A stretch of 64,000 nucleotides of DNA from Saprospiraceae bacterium (GTDB lineage: Bacteria > Bacteroidota > Bacteroidia > Chitinophagales > Saprospiraceae): the NCBI GenBank assembly GCA_016715985.1, contig JADJXD010000001.1, positions 372,001 to 436,000 on the forward strand, read 5' to 3'. The position numbers were made by a program, and so were the translations under genes. How positions within the stretch are numbered: the first letter of the stretch is position 1; every line of letters begins with the position of its first letter. The notes beneath the pieces are model-generated. The model searched no databases, was not told the DNA's origin, and worked only from the letters and a program-made list of their open reading frames with translations. This document shows positions 17,687 to 25,787 of the stretch, piece by piece.

Positions 17687-18967
17687 ATGATAGCACCATT
17701 AGCAGAACGAATGCGTCCTAAATCTTTGAATGATTATGCCGGACAGCCCCATCTGGTCGGTAAAGGGGCTGTATTAAGAAATATTATTGAGTCAGGGAGT
17801 GTGCCTTCATTTATTTTGTGGGGTCCTCCGGGAGTAGGAAAAACAACACTGGCATCTATCATTGCTCAAACTTTAGACAGGCCATTCTTCAGCCTCTCAG
17901 CTATCAACAGCGGGGTGAAAGATATCCGGGAAATGATAGACAAAGCCAAATCCCAGCAATTTTTCAGCAGACCAAACCCCATACTTTTTATTGACGAAAT
18001 TCATCGTTTCAGTAAGTCACAACAGGACTCTCTACTGGGAGCCGTTGAAAAAGGTATCGTGACGCTCATAGGTGCCACAACGGAAAATCCATCTTTTGAA
18101 GTCATTTCTGCGTTGTTGTCGAGATGTCAGGTTTATATTTTAAAAGAATTGAGTAAACCTGACCTTATTCAGATAGCTGACAACGCCATCAAAAATGATG
18201 AACAACTGAAAAAACGGAATTTTGACATAAAGTCTTATGACGCTTTACTTGGACTTTCCGGTGGTGATGCCAGAAAACTCCTGAATTGCCTTGAAATAGT
18301 CAGCAATCAGTTTCCAGGCAATAAAACTGTTGTCATTGACAATGAAAATGTTCCGCTCATCATTCAGCAAAATCTGGCTACTTATGACAAAAACGGTGAA
18401 ATGCACTATGATATAATATCGGCATTCATCAAATCCATGAGAGCTTCAGATCCGAATGCAGCGGTTTATTATATGGCAAGAATGATTTCAGGGGGAGAAG
18501 ATCCACTGTTTATATGTAGAAGAATGTTAATATTAGCATCAGAAGACATAGGATTAGCTAATCCAAATGCACTGCTTTTAGCAAAAACCTGTTTTGATGC
18601 AGTGCATCAGGTCGGAATGCCGGAAGGTAGAATCATCATGTCACAGACTGCAATTTATCTGGCATGTTCTCCAAAAAGCAATGCAGCATATCTTGCCATT
18701 GACAAGGCACTTCAAATAGTCAATGAGACAGGAGACCTTCCGATACCTTTACATTTGCGTAATGCGCCTACAAAATTAATGAAGGAAATCGGGTATGGAC
18801 AATCTTATAAATACGCACATGATTTTCCGGGTAATTTTGTGGATATGGAGTGTCTTCCGGACCTGATAGCCGGACAAGTCATTTATAAACCGGGTCAAAA
18901 TCCTTCGGAGCAGAAATATCTCGAGCAACTTACCAGAAACTGGAAAGGAAAATATCCGTATAAATGA
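17687..18967 (+). CDS. rarA: Replication-associated recombination protein A (RarA/MgsA), AAA+ ATPase
   Basis: This 426-residue AAA+ protein acts at stalled replication forks and is related to clamp loaders. Walker A is GPPGVGKT (46-53), Walker B ILFIDEIHR (99-107), sensor 1 GATTENP (about 128-134), and the family-typical N-terminus PLAERMRPKSLNDYAGQ is intact. The C-terminal half has the RarA tetramerisation/MgsA domain (SAFIKSMRASDPNAAVYYMARM, SEDIGLANPNA, YKYAHDFPGNFV). The length is normal for the family. It is monocistronic, with REP-like hairpins downstream. Confidence 0.96.
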   Translation: MIAPLAERMRPKSLNDYAGQPHLVGKGAVLRNIIESGSVPSFILWGPPGVGKTTLASIIAQTLDRPFFSLSAINSGVKDIREMIDKAKSQQFFSRPNPILFIDEIHRFSKSQQDSLLGAVEKGIVTLIGATTENPSFEVISALLSRCQVYILKELSKPDLIQIADNAIKNDEQLKKRNFDIKSYDALLGLSGGDARKLLNCLEIVSNQFPGNKTVVIDNENVPLIIQQNLATYDKNGEMHYDIISAFIKSMRASDPNAAVYYMARMISGGEDPLFICRRMLILASEDIGLANPNALLLAKTCFDAVHQVGMPEGRIIMSQTAIYLACSPKSNAAYLAIDKALQIVNETGDLPIPLHLRNAPTKLMKEIGYGQSYKYAHDFPGNFVDMECLPDLIAGQVIYKPGQNPSEQKYLEQLTRNWKGKYPYK

Positions 18968-18997
18968 AATTGAATTCTCACAACTTAATCAATAATG

Positions 18998-19290
18998 AAG
19001 GCCTGAAAGGCCGATTTATTTCAACGATTGGCAAAAGAACACTTAGTGCCCCCAAATTACTGTCATCCACATCTTTTTGAGCATCAAACAACTTAGAAAG
19101 TATTCCAAAAATATTATAAAGGCCTGAAAGGCCGATATATCTCAACGATGGGCAAAGCCCATCGAACTAATAACAAAATGTTCACCAGCCCTGAAAGGAC
19201 GAAATCTAGCTGCAAAATAAATTCCACAGTTCATTATCTGTTTACGACGTGTTCGGGAATAATAATTTCGCCCTTTAAGACCCTACAGGG
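18998..19290 (+). repeat. REP-like intergenic hairpin elements, several copies
   Basis: The interval after rarA holds GGCCTGAAAGGCC at 19000-19012 and 19121-19133. Each is followed 10-11 nt later by an 'AACGAT' hairpin; the second is perfect (CGATGGGC-AAA-GCCCATCG, 19146-19164), the first decayed (near 19024-19034). A third first-type hairpin (GCCCTGAAAGGACGAAAT) lies near 19189-19206, and an inverted-looking partner (ATTTCGCCCTTTAAGACCC...AGGGC) near 19264-19290. The same two-hairpin layout recurs at 22407-22455. Confidence 0.7.
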
Positions 19291-19306
19291 CATTGACCAA
19301 TAATTT

Positions 19307-19711
19307 CTAAAAAAGCTGATTATCCAGGATCAAATTGGATAAAGAAATCATTCCAACATACTTTCCGTTTTCTTCTACAGGTGCAATACGTATTCCTGCT
19401 TTTTTCATTAATCTGGGGACATATCTGACATTTAGGTCGGCAGGAATGGATATCACAGGTTTGCTCATTATCTCATATACATTTACTTCGTCCGATTTCA
19501 GATCTTTGATGATGACACCATTAATAAAATCATTGACCACGACGATCCCATGAGCATCTTTATGATTTCGTTTTTTTATAATGAGTGCATTGACTTTTTC
19601 TTTCCGCATCAGTTCCACCGCTTCTTTAGCTGTGGCGAGTCCGTCAATGTAAACAACTTTGGTCTCCATGACATCCCTGGCAGACAGATATTGGTCTTGT
19701 TTATGTTCCAT
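19307..19711 (-). CDS. Tandem CBS-domain protein
   Basis: This 134-residue protein consists of two CBS domains (about 9-65 and 72-131) and nothing else. CBS signatures include VMETKVVYIDGLATAKEAVELM, VNALIIKKRN, HGIVVVNDFI, and in the second IMSKPVISIPADLNVRYVPRLM and GKYVGMISLSNLI. Such Bateman modules usually bind adenine nucleotides and gate a partner protein. It is the last gene of a four-gene minus-strand unit with a PII-like protein (40 bp upstream) and two DUF1538 membrane proteins, which suggests that the partner is the DUF1538 pair. The ligand is not determinable here. Confidence 0.88.
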   Translation of the reverse strand: MEHKQDQYLSARDVMETKVVYIDGLATAKEAVELMRKEKVNALIIKKRNHKDAHGIVVVNDFINGVIIKDLKSDEVNVYEIMSKPVISIPADLNVRYVPRLMKKAGIRIAPVEENGKYVGMISLSNLILDNQLF

Positions 19712-19751
19712 TTTTAATAATATTAAATTATTTCAACAATTTTCATTTTGA

Positions 19752-20099
19752 TCAAAGATGTTTATCTCTAACCTGATCTTTAAATTTCTGCATTTGACTT
19801 TCAAGGCCTGCTACCCTATCAACGCTCAGAACGAAAGCAATTCCCCTTCCGGATTCATTGAATTTTCCTTTCTCTTTGATAGCACCAAGAATATTATCTA
19901 CACAATGTTCTTCTACCAAAAACATTATGACATCTGTCTGGTCTTCGACAATCAGTCCAAAAAAAGATTTGGAATCATGGACACCACTACCCTTTCCGTG
20001 AATAATGACGTCACCTGTTGCTCCGGCACCTTTTGCTGCGTCCACTATATCACTGGTCATTTCCGGTTTGACCATTGCAATGATTAATTTAAACTTCAT
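19752..20099 (-). CDS. PII-like signalling protein
   Basis: The 115-residue protein has the ferredoxin-like PII fold pattern: MKFKLIIAMVKPEMTSDIVDAAKGAGATG at the N-terminus (as in PII, beta1-alpha1), a T-loop-like region (IIHGKGSGVHDSKSFFG) shorter than in GlnB and lacking the uridylylated Tyr context, and a C-terminal GKFNESGRGIAFVLSVDRVAG segment resembling the PII B/C-loop area. It probably senses a nucleotide or small effector as a trimer and regulates a membrane partner. Its ATG overlaps the stop of the upstream DUF1538 gene (ATGA), implying translational coupling and a shared function. Confidence 0.8.
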   Translation of the reverse strand: MKFKLIIAMVKPEMTSDIVDAAKGAGATGDVIIHGKGSGVHDSKSFFGLIVEDQTDVIMFLVEEHCVDNILGAIKEKGKFNESGRGIAFVLSVDRVAGLESQMQKFKDQVRDKHL

Positions 20100-20866
20100 T
20101 TTTTAATATTTTTACGGGTTTTCCAATCTACAAACTGTGCATAACCTAAAACCGTGATAATCGGAAAAAGGCATGCTAAAGCAATCAATCCGAATCCATC
20201 AACCGCGGGATTTCGTCCGGGAACGACACTTGACAAGCCGATACCAATAGCCGCAACAATCGGCACTGTAACGGTTGATGTAGTAACTCCACCTGAATCA
20301 AAAGCCAATGGTATTATATTTTTCGGAGCAAATATAGTCTGAATTACAACAATCAAGTAACTACCTAAAATGTAAATATAAAGCGGCGTGCCTGTGACAA
20401 TACGAATGGTGCCCAAAGCAAGTGCGATAGACACCCCTATGGCCACCGTTACCCGCAATCCATTCTGGCTTATAGTACCTCCTGAGACTTCATTGGCCTT
20501 CATAGCTACAGCCATCAAAGATGGTTCCGCTATTGCAGTAGCAAAACCTATCATTGCTGCAAAAAGATAAATCCAATAATAAGAGAGCCAACTATCTGAA
20601 CCAAAATAAGAATCTGCAATAAATAATGGATCGGATAGTTGAGTTGCCATAATATTGCCGATCGGAAAAAGAGCTTTCTCAAGTCCCATCAAAAACAATG
20701 ACAATCCGAAAATCACGAACACAACACCTAAAAGCACTCTTTTTACATCCGGAATTTTCTGTTTTAAAACAAAAAACTGAAAAGAAGCAATAATCAGAAA
20801 TACAGGTAATACATCAATGATAGTTGAAAATAAAACATCTGCCAAATCTGAAATTATCTTTATCAT
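20096..20866 (-). CDS. DUF1538 integral membrane protein, second copy
   Basis: This 256-residue hydrophobic protein has about seven transmembrane helices. It carries the DUF1538 hallmarks FGLSLFLMGLEKALFPIG, IGFATAIAEPSLMAVAMKA and the long signature DSGGVTTSTVTVPIVAA followed by GRNPAVDGFGLIALACLFPI. The function of the family is not established; conserved Ser/Thr/Gly-rich helix breaks suggest a transporter core. It overlaps the PII-like gene by 4 bp and follows its paralogue by 9 bp. Together the two copies (256 and 255 residues) may form a heterodimer equivalent to longer, fused DUF1538 proteins, which is inference. Confidence 0.8.
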   Translation of the reverse strand: MIKIISDLADVLFSTIIDVLPVFLIIASFQFFVLKQKIPDVKRVLLGVVFVIFGLSLFLMGLEKALFPIGNIMATQLSDPLFIADSYFGSDSWLSYYWIYLFAAMIGFATAIAEPSLMAVAMKANEVSGGTISQNGLRVTVAIGVSIALALGTIRIVTGTPLYIYILGSYLIVVIQTIFAPKNIIPLAFDSGGVTTSTVTVPIVAAIGIGLSSVVPGRNPAVDGFGLIALACLFPIITVLGYAQFVDWKTRKNIKK

Positions 20867-20875
20867 ATTTACGAA

Positions 20876-21643
20876 TTAAATTAAAACGATCATTCCGTAA
20901 ATCAATACAAAAATCATTGGAAACAGAGATGCAAATGCTATCAGCCCAAACCCGTCAATCATAGGGTTCCTCCCCTTGATTACCCCAGCGAGTCCTACTC
21001 CTAATGCTGCCACTAAGGGTACTGTTACTGTAGAAGTCGTAACACCACCTGAATCATAAGCAATCCCGATAATCTCAGCCGGAGCAAAAATTGTCATAAT
21101 CATTACTATGAGATATCCCCCAATTATAAGAAATGAAATCGGCCAACCTTTTAAAATCCGAATAACACCTAATATAAGTGCAAAGCCTACTGAGAAAGCC
21201 ACTGTAATTCTAAGTCCAAACGCAAAACTACTTTGAGCCTCCTCCGAATTTTCAATAATCCTGGCATCCGCAGAAATTCTGCCGGCTTCTTTAGCGACCG
21301 CTATTAATGCCGGTTCTGCTATAGTCGTTGAGAAACCTAATGTAAATGAAAATAACAACAACCAGAAAAGACTTCCTTTTTTTGCAAGTGCGTAAGCCAT
21401 TGTTTCACCAATTGGAAATAATCCTAATTCCAACCCTTCCACAAACAACATGAGGCCGATTACTACCAAAACGGCACCAAATAACACCTCTCCGACATTG
21501 GGCAATGGTTGCTTCAGTACCAATAACTGAAAAAACATCACTACCAACACAATCGGGAGTATATCTATAAATGCTTTTTTAAGCTTGACCAATACTTTGA
21601 TTACAAACTTAAAAAAAATGGTATAATTAGAATTCAAATCCAT
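20876..21643 (-). CDS. DUF1538 integral membrane protein, first copy
   Basis: The 255-residue paralogue of the next gene opens the operon. It shares the pattern VIGLMLFVEGLELGLFPIG, LGFSTTIAEPALIAVAKEA and YDSGGVTTSTVTVPLVAALG followed by GRNPMIDGFGLIAFASLFPM. It has a longer N-terminus (about 15 residues) and an extra insertion (AGRISADARIIENSEEAQSS, about 120-140) compared with the second copy. Similarity is confined to the conserved helices, so duplication is old. A good promoter (TACCTTTG with GTTG near -33) precedes it. Confidence 0.8.
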   Translation of the reverse strand: MDLNSNYTIFFKFVIKVLVKLKKAFIDILPIVLVVMFFQLLVLKQPLPNVGEVLFGAVLVVIGLMLFVEGLELGLFPIGETMAYALAKKGSLFWLLLFSFTLGFSTTIAEPALIAVAKEAGRISADARIIENSEEAQSSFAFGLRITVAFSVGFALILGVIRILKGWPISFLIIGGYLIVMIMTIFAPAEIIGIAYDSGGVTTSTVTVPLVAALGVGLAGVIKGRNPMIDGFGLIAFASLFPMIFVLIYGMIVLI

Positions 21644-21676
21644 TCATGATATATAAAAAGCAGAAATAAATCAACC

Positions 21677-21684
21677 CAAAGGTA
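21677..21684 (-). promoter_or_regulatory. Promoter -7 element for the DUF1538-PII-CBS operon
   Basis: On the minus strand TACCTTTG (TAnnTTTG) lies 33 bp before the ATG at 21643, and GTTG (21704-21707) lies 19 bp further upstream at the -33 distance. Confidence 0.55.
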
Positions 21685-21848
21685 ATTAATTATGTGAACG
21701 AAGCAACAGAATATTCAAGTCCCTTCATTTTACTTGCGGATTTGCTCTGAAACCAAAATGCAATTTGTCAGACCACATTATAAATGGTCAATTACGTTTT
21801 CACTTCTCCAGAATCATAAATTTAACCGTTCAGGAAAAATATTTATTC

Positions 21849-21856
21849 TATCTTTG
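21849..21856 (+). promoter_or_regulatory. Promoter -7 element for slyD
   Basis: TATCTTTG (TAnnTTTG) ends 28 bp before the slyD ATG at 21885. No convincing -33 box was found. Confidence 0.5.
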
Positions 21857-21884
21857 CAACATTATTTATTAAAACTTTAATCTG

Positions 21885-22373
21885 ATGTTGATACAAAAAA
21901 ACAGGGTTGTAGCCCTGAATTATCGTCTGACAGAAGGCGGACCCGAAGGAGAATTGATAGAAGAAACCTTTAATGCAGATCCTTTAAAATTTATTTTCGG
22001 AATGGGTATGATGCTTCCTTCATTTGAAGAAAATCTGGAAGAAAAAACCATTGGTGATTCGTTTTCATTTACACTTGAACCTGAAAACGCCTATGGTACA
22101 TTTGAAGAAGAAGCAGTGGTTGAAATTCCTATTGGAAGTTTTGCAGATGAAACGGGTAATGTGGATAGGGACAGGCTTCAGAAAGGAAATCCATTGCAAA
22201 TGATGGATCAGGAAGGTCGTTCATACAGAGGAATAGTATTGGACTCAAAATTGGAATCCGTAGTTGTGGACTTCAATCATCCGATGGCAGGAAGGACGCT
22301 TCATTTTACGGGTGAAATCCTGGAAGTACGGGAAGCCACCGATTCAGAGATCGACCATGGTCATGTTCATTGA
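21885..22373 (+). CDS. slyD: SlyD-type FKBP peptidyl-prolyl cis-trans isomerase
   Basis: This 162-residue protein has the SlyD architecture: an FKBP domain split by the insert-in-flap chaperone domain. Visible signatures are VVALNYRLTEGGPEGELIEET, PLKFIFGMGMMLPSFEENLE, PENAYGTFEEEAVVEIPIGSF and the closing VVVDFNHPMAGRTLHFTGEILEVREAT-type strands. It assists proline-limited folding in the cytoplasm. The C-terminal tail is short and has only a few His (HGHVH), unlike the long metal-binding tail of enterobacterial SlyD. The gene is monocistronic; REP-like hairpins follow. Confidence 0.92.
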   Translation: MLIQKNRVVALNYRLTEGGPEGELIEETFNADPLKFIFGMGMMLPSFEENLEEKTIGDSFSFTLEPENAYGTFEEEAVVEIPIGSFADETGNVDRDRLQKGNPLQMMDQEGRSYRGIVLDSKLESVVVDFNHPMAGRTLHFTGEILEVREATDSEIDHGHVH

Positions 22374-22406
22374 TAATTGATTTAAAAATAGTAAATATTT
22401 AGGTCA

Positions 22407-22580
22407 TTGCCCTTTAAGGGCAAAATATTGGTAACGACGGGTAAAGCCCGTCGTTTAAAGCATGGAATAATTAGTTTTTGGCGCTCTTGCCTGCTTCATG
22501 GCAAGCAGGATTTTTACCTGTAAGATGCAAAAATCCCGCCTGCTTCAAAGCGGGCAGGCGTGACAAAAACAACTCGTTTA
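22407..22580 (+). repeat. REP-like hairpins downstream of slyD
   Basis: TTGCCCTT-T-AAGGGCAA (22407-22423) is followed after about 10 nt by AACGACGGG-TAAAG-CCCGTCGTT (22433-22455), the same two-hairpin layout as at 19121-19164 with paired stem changes. Next come a CTTGCC...GGCAAG hairpin (about 22486-22505) and a CCCGCCTGCTTCAAAGCGGG hairpin (about 22534-22558), based on a shared 'CCTGCTTCA' unit. Confidence 0.65.
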
Positions 22581-22820
22581 ACTGAGCACCTCAGTAGTTT
22601 CTAAAAAAGTATTGAAAATCCCGTTGACATAATATTGCTTTCGGGATTTTTTTTTAAAAGCTAAATATCTATAATGAGTTCCGTAATGAAGGGTAAAAGT
22701 GCAATAAAAACAGGACTTTTTACGACAAATCATAGCATCGATATGGTGCGAAGTAAAAAGTAATCCGCCCAAGGCGGAGACTGATTTTGAAGCAATTTTG
22801 ACATGTAATAGGAAATTCAT
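22578..22820 (-). CDS. Small open frame, doubtful hypothetical protein
   Basis: An 80-codon minus-strand frame rich in Lys, Phe, Tyr, His and Cys starts at ATG 22820, 27 bp from the divergent ade gene. It contains no domain that I recognise. The interval also holds features of non-coding sequence: a plus-strand terminator-like hairpin at 22617-22655 and a TCCGCC-CAA-GGCGGA hairpin at about 22762-22778. I list it because it fills most of the interval, but coding status is uncertain and it may be part of a degenerate repeat. Confidence 0.2.
   Translation of the reverse strand: MNFLLHVKIASKSVSALGGLLFTSHHIDAMICRKKSCFYCTFTLHYGTHYRYLAFKKKSRKQYYVNGIFNTFLETTEVLS
22617..22655 (+). terminator. Rho-independent terminator-like hairpin
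   Basis: AATCCCG (22617-22623) pairs with CGGGATT (22642-22648) and is followed by a run of T. It could end transcripts that read through the REP-like region from slyD. Confidence 0.5.
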
Positions 22821-22847
22821 TTTTGATTTTTAGGTTAAAGCGAAAGT

Positions 22848-24470
22848 ATGCAAACACTCAATTTTATATCCGGACAAATTATTGATATTGCCGGAAGACG
22901 TATTTACGGCGCAGACATCCATATTCAGAATGGGATCATCTTCAGGATCATTAAAAATGAGTCAGCTTCTAAAGATATCTTTTTGATGCCCGGATTTATA
23001 GATGCCCATATTCATATTGAGAGCAGTATGCTGGTTCCTTATGAATTTGCCCGTATAGCATTGCGCCATGGCACGGTTGCTACCATCTCTGACCCACATG
23101 AGATCGCTAATGTCTTGGGCGTTGAAGGTGTACAATTTATGTTGGACAATGCGAAGAGCGCTTTGCTGAAGTTTCATTTTGGAGCTCCCTCCTGTGTTCC
23201 GGCTACAAGTTTTGAAACGGCAGGTGCAATTATCAATTCTGAGGATGTCAGGCAATTACTGGAACTTAAAGAAATCCATTATCTTTCTGAAATGATGAAC
23301 TATCCTGGTGTATTGAACGCTGATGCGGAAGTTCTGCAAAAAATCTATTATGCACAACAAGCCGGAAAGCCTGTTGACGGACATGCACCCGGTTTAAAAG
23401 GTGATCAGGCAAAAGCTTACATCGAAGCAGGTATATCTACCGACCATGAATGCTATACAATGGAAGAAGCATTGGACAAGATAAAATATGGTATGAAGAT
23501 CATCATCAGGGAAGGATCTGCAGCCAGGAATTTTGATACACTTCTTCCACTTTTGGGAATGTATCCCGAAAAACTGATGTTTTGCAGTGATGACAAACAT
23601 CCGGACGACCTTATGGTTGGTCATATTAATCTTCTGGTAAAAAGAGCTTTGGCAGCAGGTTTTGATTTTTTTGATGTACTTCGTATTGCTTGTTTGCATC
23701 CTATAGAACATTACAATATGAATGTCGGTCAACTCAGGGAAGGAGACCCGGCAGATTTTATCGTCATTGACCATCCTGAAAATCTCAATGTATTAGAAAC
23801 CTATATTAACGGAATTTTGGCAGCAACTACCGATCATTGTTATTTACCTGAAAAATCGCATCCTTTTATAAACCAATTCAATATAAATCCCATTTCTGTT
23901 TCAGATATTAAGTTGAGAGGAGATGGAAAAAACGTTCCGGTTATCAGAGCTATAGATGGTGAATTGATCACCGAAAAACATTGGGCAAATCTGCCGGTTT
24001 TGGATGGCGAAGTTCAGCCGGATTTAGAAAATGATATTCTAAAAATTTGTGTCATTAATCGTTACAACACTGCTCCGCCTGTAATAGGTTTTATTAAAAA
24101 TTTTGGTCTTAAAGACTGTGCATTAGCTTCTACTGTTGCTCACGACTCTCACAATATCATCGTTGTAGGCACTGATGACTACCTTATCTGTCAGGCAGTC
24201 AATCTCCTGATAGATTCAAAAGGAGGTCTTTCCGTCACCACAAATAACGAATCCAATCACCTTCCGCTCCAGGTTGCCGGACTAATGAGCACAGATAATT
24301 GTCAGAATGTATCTGACGCATACATAAAAATGGATCAATTGGTAAAACAATGCGGCTGTAAACTCCGGGCACCGTTTATGACCCTATCATTTATGGCACT
24401 CCTCGTTATTCCAAAAATCAAGATAAGTGACAAAGGAATGTTTGATGCAGAATCATTTCAGTTTTTGTAG
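22848..24470 (+). CDS. ade: Adenine deaminase
   Basis: The 540-residue protein matches the Ade branch of the amidohydrolase superfamily, which converts adenine to hypoxanthine and ammonia in purine salvage. Metal-binding motifs are visible: DAHIHIESS (His54 and His56), EMMNYPGV, GHAPGLKG, STDHECYTMEEA, the catalytic IIIREGSAARN and CSDDKHPDDL. The C-terminal domain typical of adenine deaminases is present (VVGTDDYLICQAVN, LPLQVAGLMS). The length is near the family norm. It stands alone between the slyD repeats and the RAYT repeat block, which starts immediately after its stop codon. Confidence 0.95.
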   Translation: MQTLNFISGQIIDIAGRRIYGADIHIQNGIIFRIIKNESASKDIFLMPGFIDAHIHIESSMLVPYEFARIALRHGTVATISDPHEIANVLGVEGVQFMLDNAKSALLKFHFGAPSCVPATSFETAGAIINSEDVRQLLELKEIHYLSEMMNYPGVLNADAEVLQKIYYAQQAGKPVDGHAPGLKGDQAKAYIEAGISTDHECYTMEEALDKIKYGMKIIIREGSAARNFDTLLPLLGMYPEKLMFCSDDKHPDDLMVGHINLLVKRALAAGFDFFDVLRIACLHPIEHYNMNVGQLREGDPADFIVIDHPENLNVLETYINGILAATTDHCYLPEKSHPFINQFNINPISVSDIKLRGDGKNVPVIRAIDGELITEKHWANLPVLDGEVQPDLENDILKICVINRYNTAPPVIGFIKNFGLKDCALASTVAHDSHNIIVVGTDDYLICQAVNLLIDSKGGLSVTTNNESNHLPLQVAGLMSTDNCQNVSDAYIKMDQLVKQCGCKLRAPFMTLSFMALLVIPKIKISDKGMFDAESFQFL

Positions 24471-24475
24471 AAGTT

Positions 24476-25239
24476 CCTGTTGGCGTCCCCGCCAACAGGT
24501 GAAACCATCCGTCCCCGCCAACAGGACAACACTACAACCATTGCCAACAGGAGTTTTTTTGTGGTGTAATGTCATACAGGCTGGGAAGCCTGTATGAACG
24601 CCAAACCCAAACTGCCGTATAAACAACAAACGCCGGAACATACCCACTACGCCCCAACGCCTTTCGGTACAACCGTTCCTGTTGGCGTCCCCGCCAACAG
24701 GAGTTCAAACAACCAAAGCCAACAGGTGAACCCAACAGTCCCCGCCAACAGGTGATCCCAACTACCAAAGCAAACACATGATCCCATCCATCCCCGCCAA
24801 CAGGACAACACTACAACCAAAGCCAACAGGAGTTTTTTTTTGTGGCGTATTGTCATACAGGCTGGGAAGCCTGTATGAACGCCAAACCCAAACTGCCGTA
24901 TAAACAACAAACGCCGGAACATACCCACTACGCCCCAACGCCTTTCGGTACAACCGTTCCTGTTGGCGTCCCCGCCAACAGGACAACGCTACAACCAAAG
25001 CTAACAGGAGTTTTTTTTTTGGCGTAATGTCATACAGGCTGGGAAGCCTGTATGAACGTCAAACCCAAACTGCCGTATAAACAACAAACGCCGGAACATA
25101 CATACCACGCCCCAACGCCCGTCGGGTACAACCGTTCCTGTTGGCGTCCCCGCCAGCAGGTGATCCCATCCGTCCCCGCCAACAGGACAACACTACAACC
25201 AAAGCTAACAGGTGAACCCACCCGTCCCCGCCAACAGGG
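24476..25239 (+). repeat. Left repeat flank: 26-bp-period minisatellite with GCCAACAGG core
   Basis: A 9-bp core GCCAACAGG recurs at a 26-bp period (9-bp core plus 17-bp interval) for runs of two to six units, for example 24491, 24517, 24543 and again from 24692 to about 24828. Intervals alternate between two kinds, one ending GTCCCC and one ending CCAAA or CATT, giving a super-period near 52 bp. Some cores are altered (GCTAACAGG, GCAAACACA, GCCAGCAGG). Runs are separated by the long hairpin-containing unit. Confidence 0.75.
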
Positions 25240-25746
25240 CTATCTACCATACAAGGTCAAAAAATCAAATTCAGAAATTCCATTTTTGTATGAACCGCTT
25301 GAAGAATAAATGTAATCTTCCGGTTTAGTGCCATAGCCGGCAGAAACAGGATTTTTGTGGATATAATTCATTTTTTGATATAAAAACTTTGTGGAATAAA
25401 TATCTACACTTAATGAGTTCGTTTTCCATAATTGGTATTTTCTATCGACCTTGTTAATCAGAAAATACTCCTTTTCAGCTCCTAATTCATTTAAAATTAA
25501 TTTTGCGGTATAACTCAAAAAACTATGTGTTATATTATCATTTTTAAATGGAGGTAATACTTCATAAAGCCAATGAATATGATTGGACATTATGACAAAG
25601 GCATATACCTTGATCCTTTGTTCATCTACCAAAAACTTCCAGGTATTCAAAATTATATCAATCATCTTCTTTTCAACCATAATTTCTGTCCATCCTAATA
25701 TCGTAGAAGTTGTAAAATAGATATTTTTAAGTTCAATTTTCTGCAT
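25240..25746 (-). CDS. REP-associated tyrosine transposase (RAYT, Y1/HUH family)
   Basis: The 168-residue protein from ATG 25746 belongs to the IS200/IS605 TnpA-like Y1 transposases. The HUH metal motif is visible in AFVIMSNHIHWLYEV (His-Ile-His). The C-terminal hallmark NYIHKNPVSAGYGTKPEDYIYSSS is that of RAYT proteins, and the Tyr-containing helix IYSTKFLYQKM just before it holds the likely nucleophile. RAYTs nick single-stranded REP hairpins; many are domesticated single copies. A longer frame to 25968 would only translate repeat DNA. The stop codon touches the left repeats (core at 25230-25238) and the start lies 42 bp from the first right hairpin. Length and motifs are intact, so activity is plausible. 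Confidence 0.88.
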   Translation of the reverse strand: MQKIELKNIYFTTSTILGWTEIMVEKKMIDIILNTWKFLVDEQRIKVYAFVIMSNHIHWLYEVLPPFKNDNITHSFLSYTAKLILNELGAEKEYFLINKVDRKYQLWKTNSLSVDIYSTKFLYQKMNYIHKNPVSAGYGTKPEDYIYSSSGSYKNGISEFDFLTLYGR

Positions 25747-25787
25747 ACACAAAAGTAAATTATTTTTAGAATAGTTGTTTGAAAATG

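Noticed and set aside
24471..25309. Several overlapping 60-90 codon frames rich in Trp, Gly and Leu or Pro and Thr on both strands
   Set aside because: They are translations of the palindromic repeats and recur with the repeats; the composition is not protein-like and no frame is favoured.
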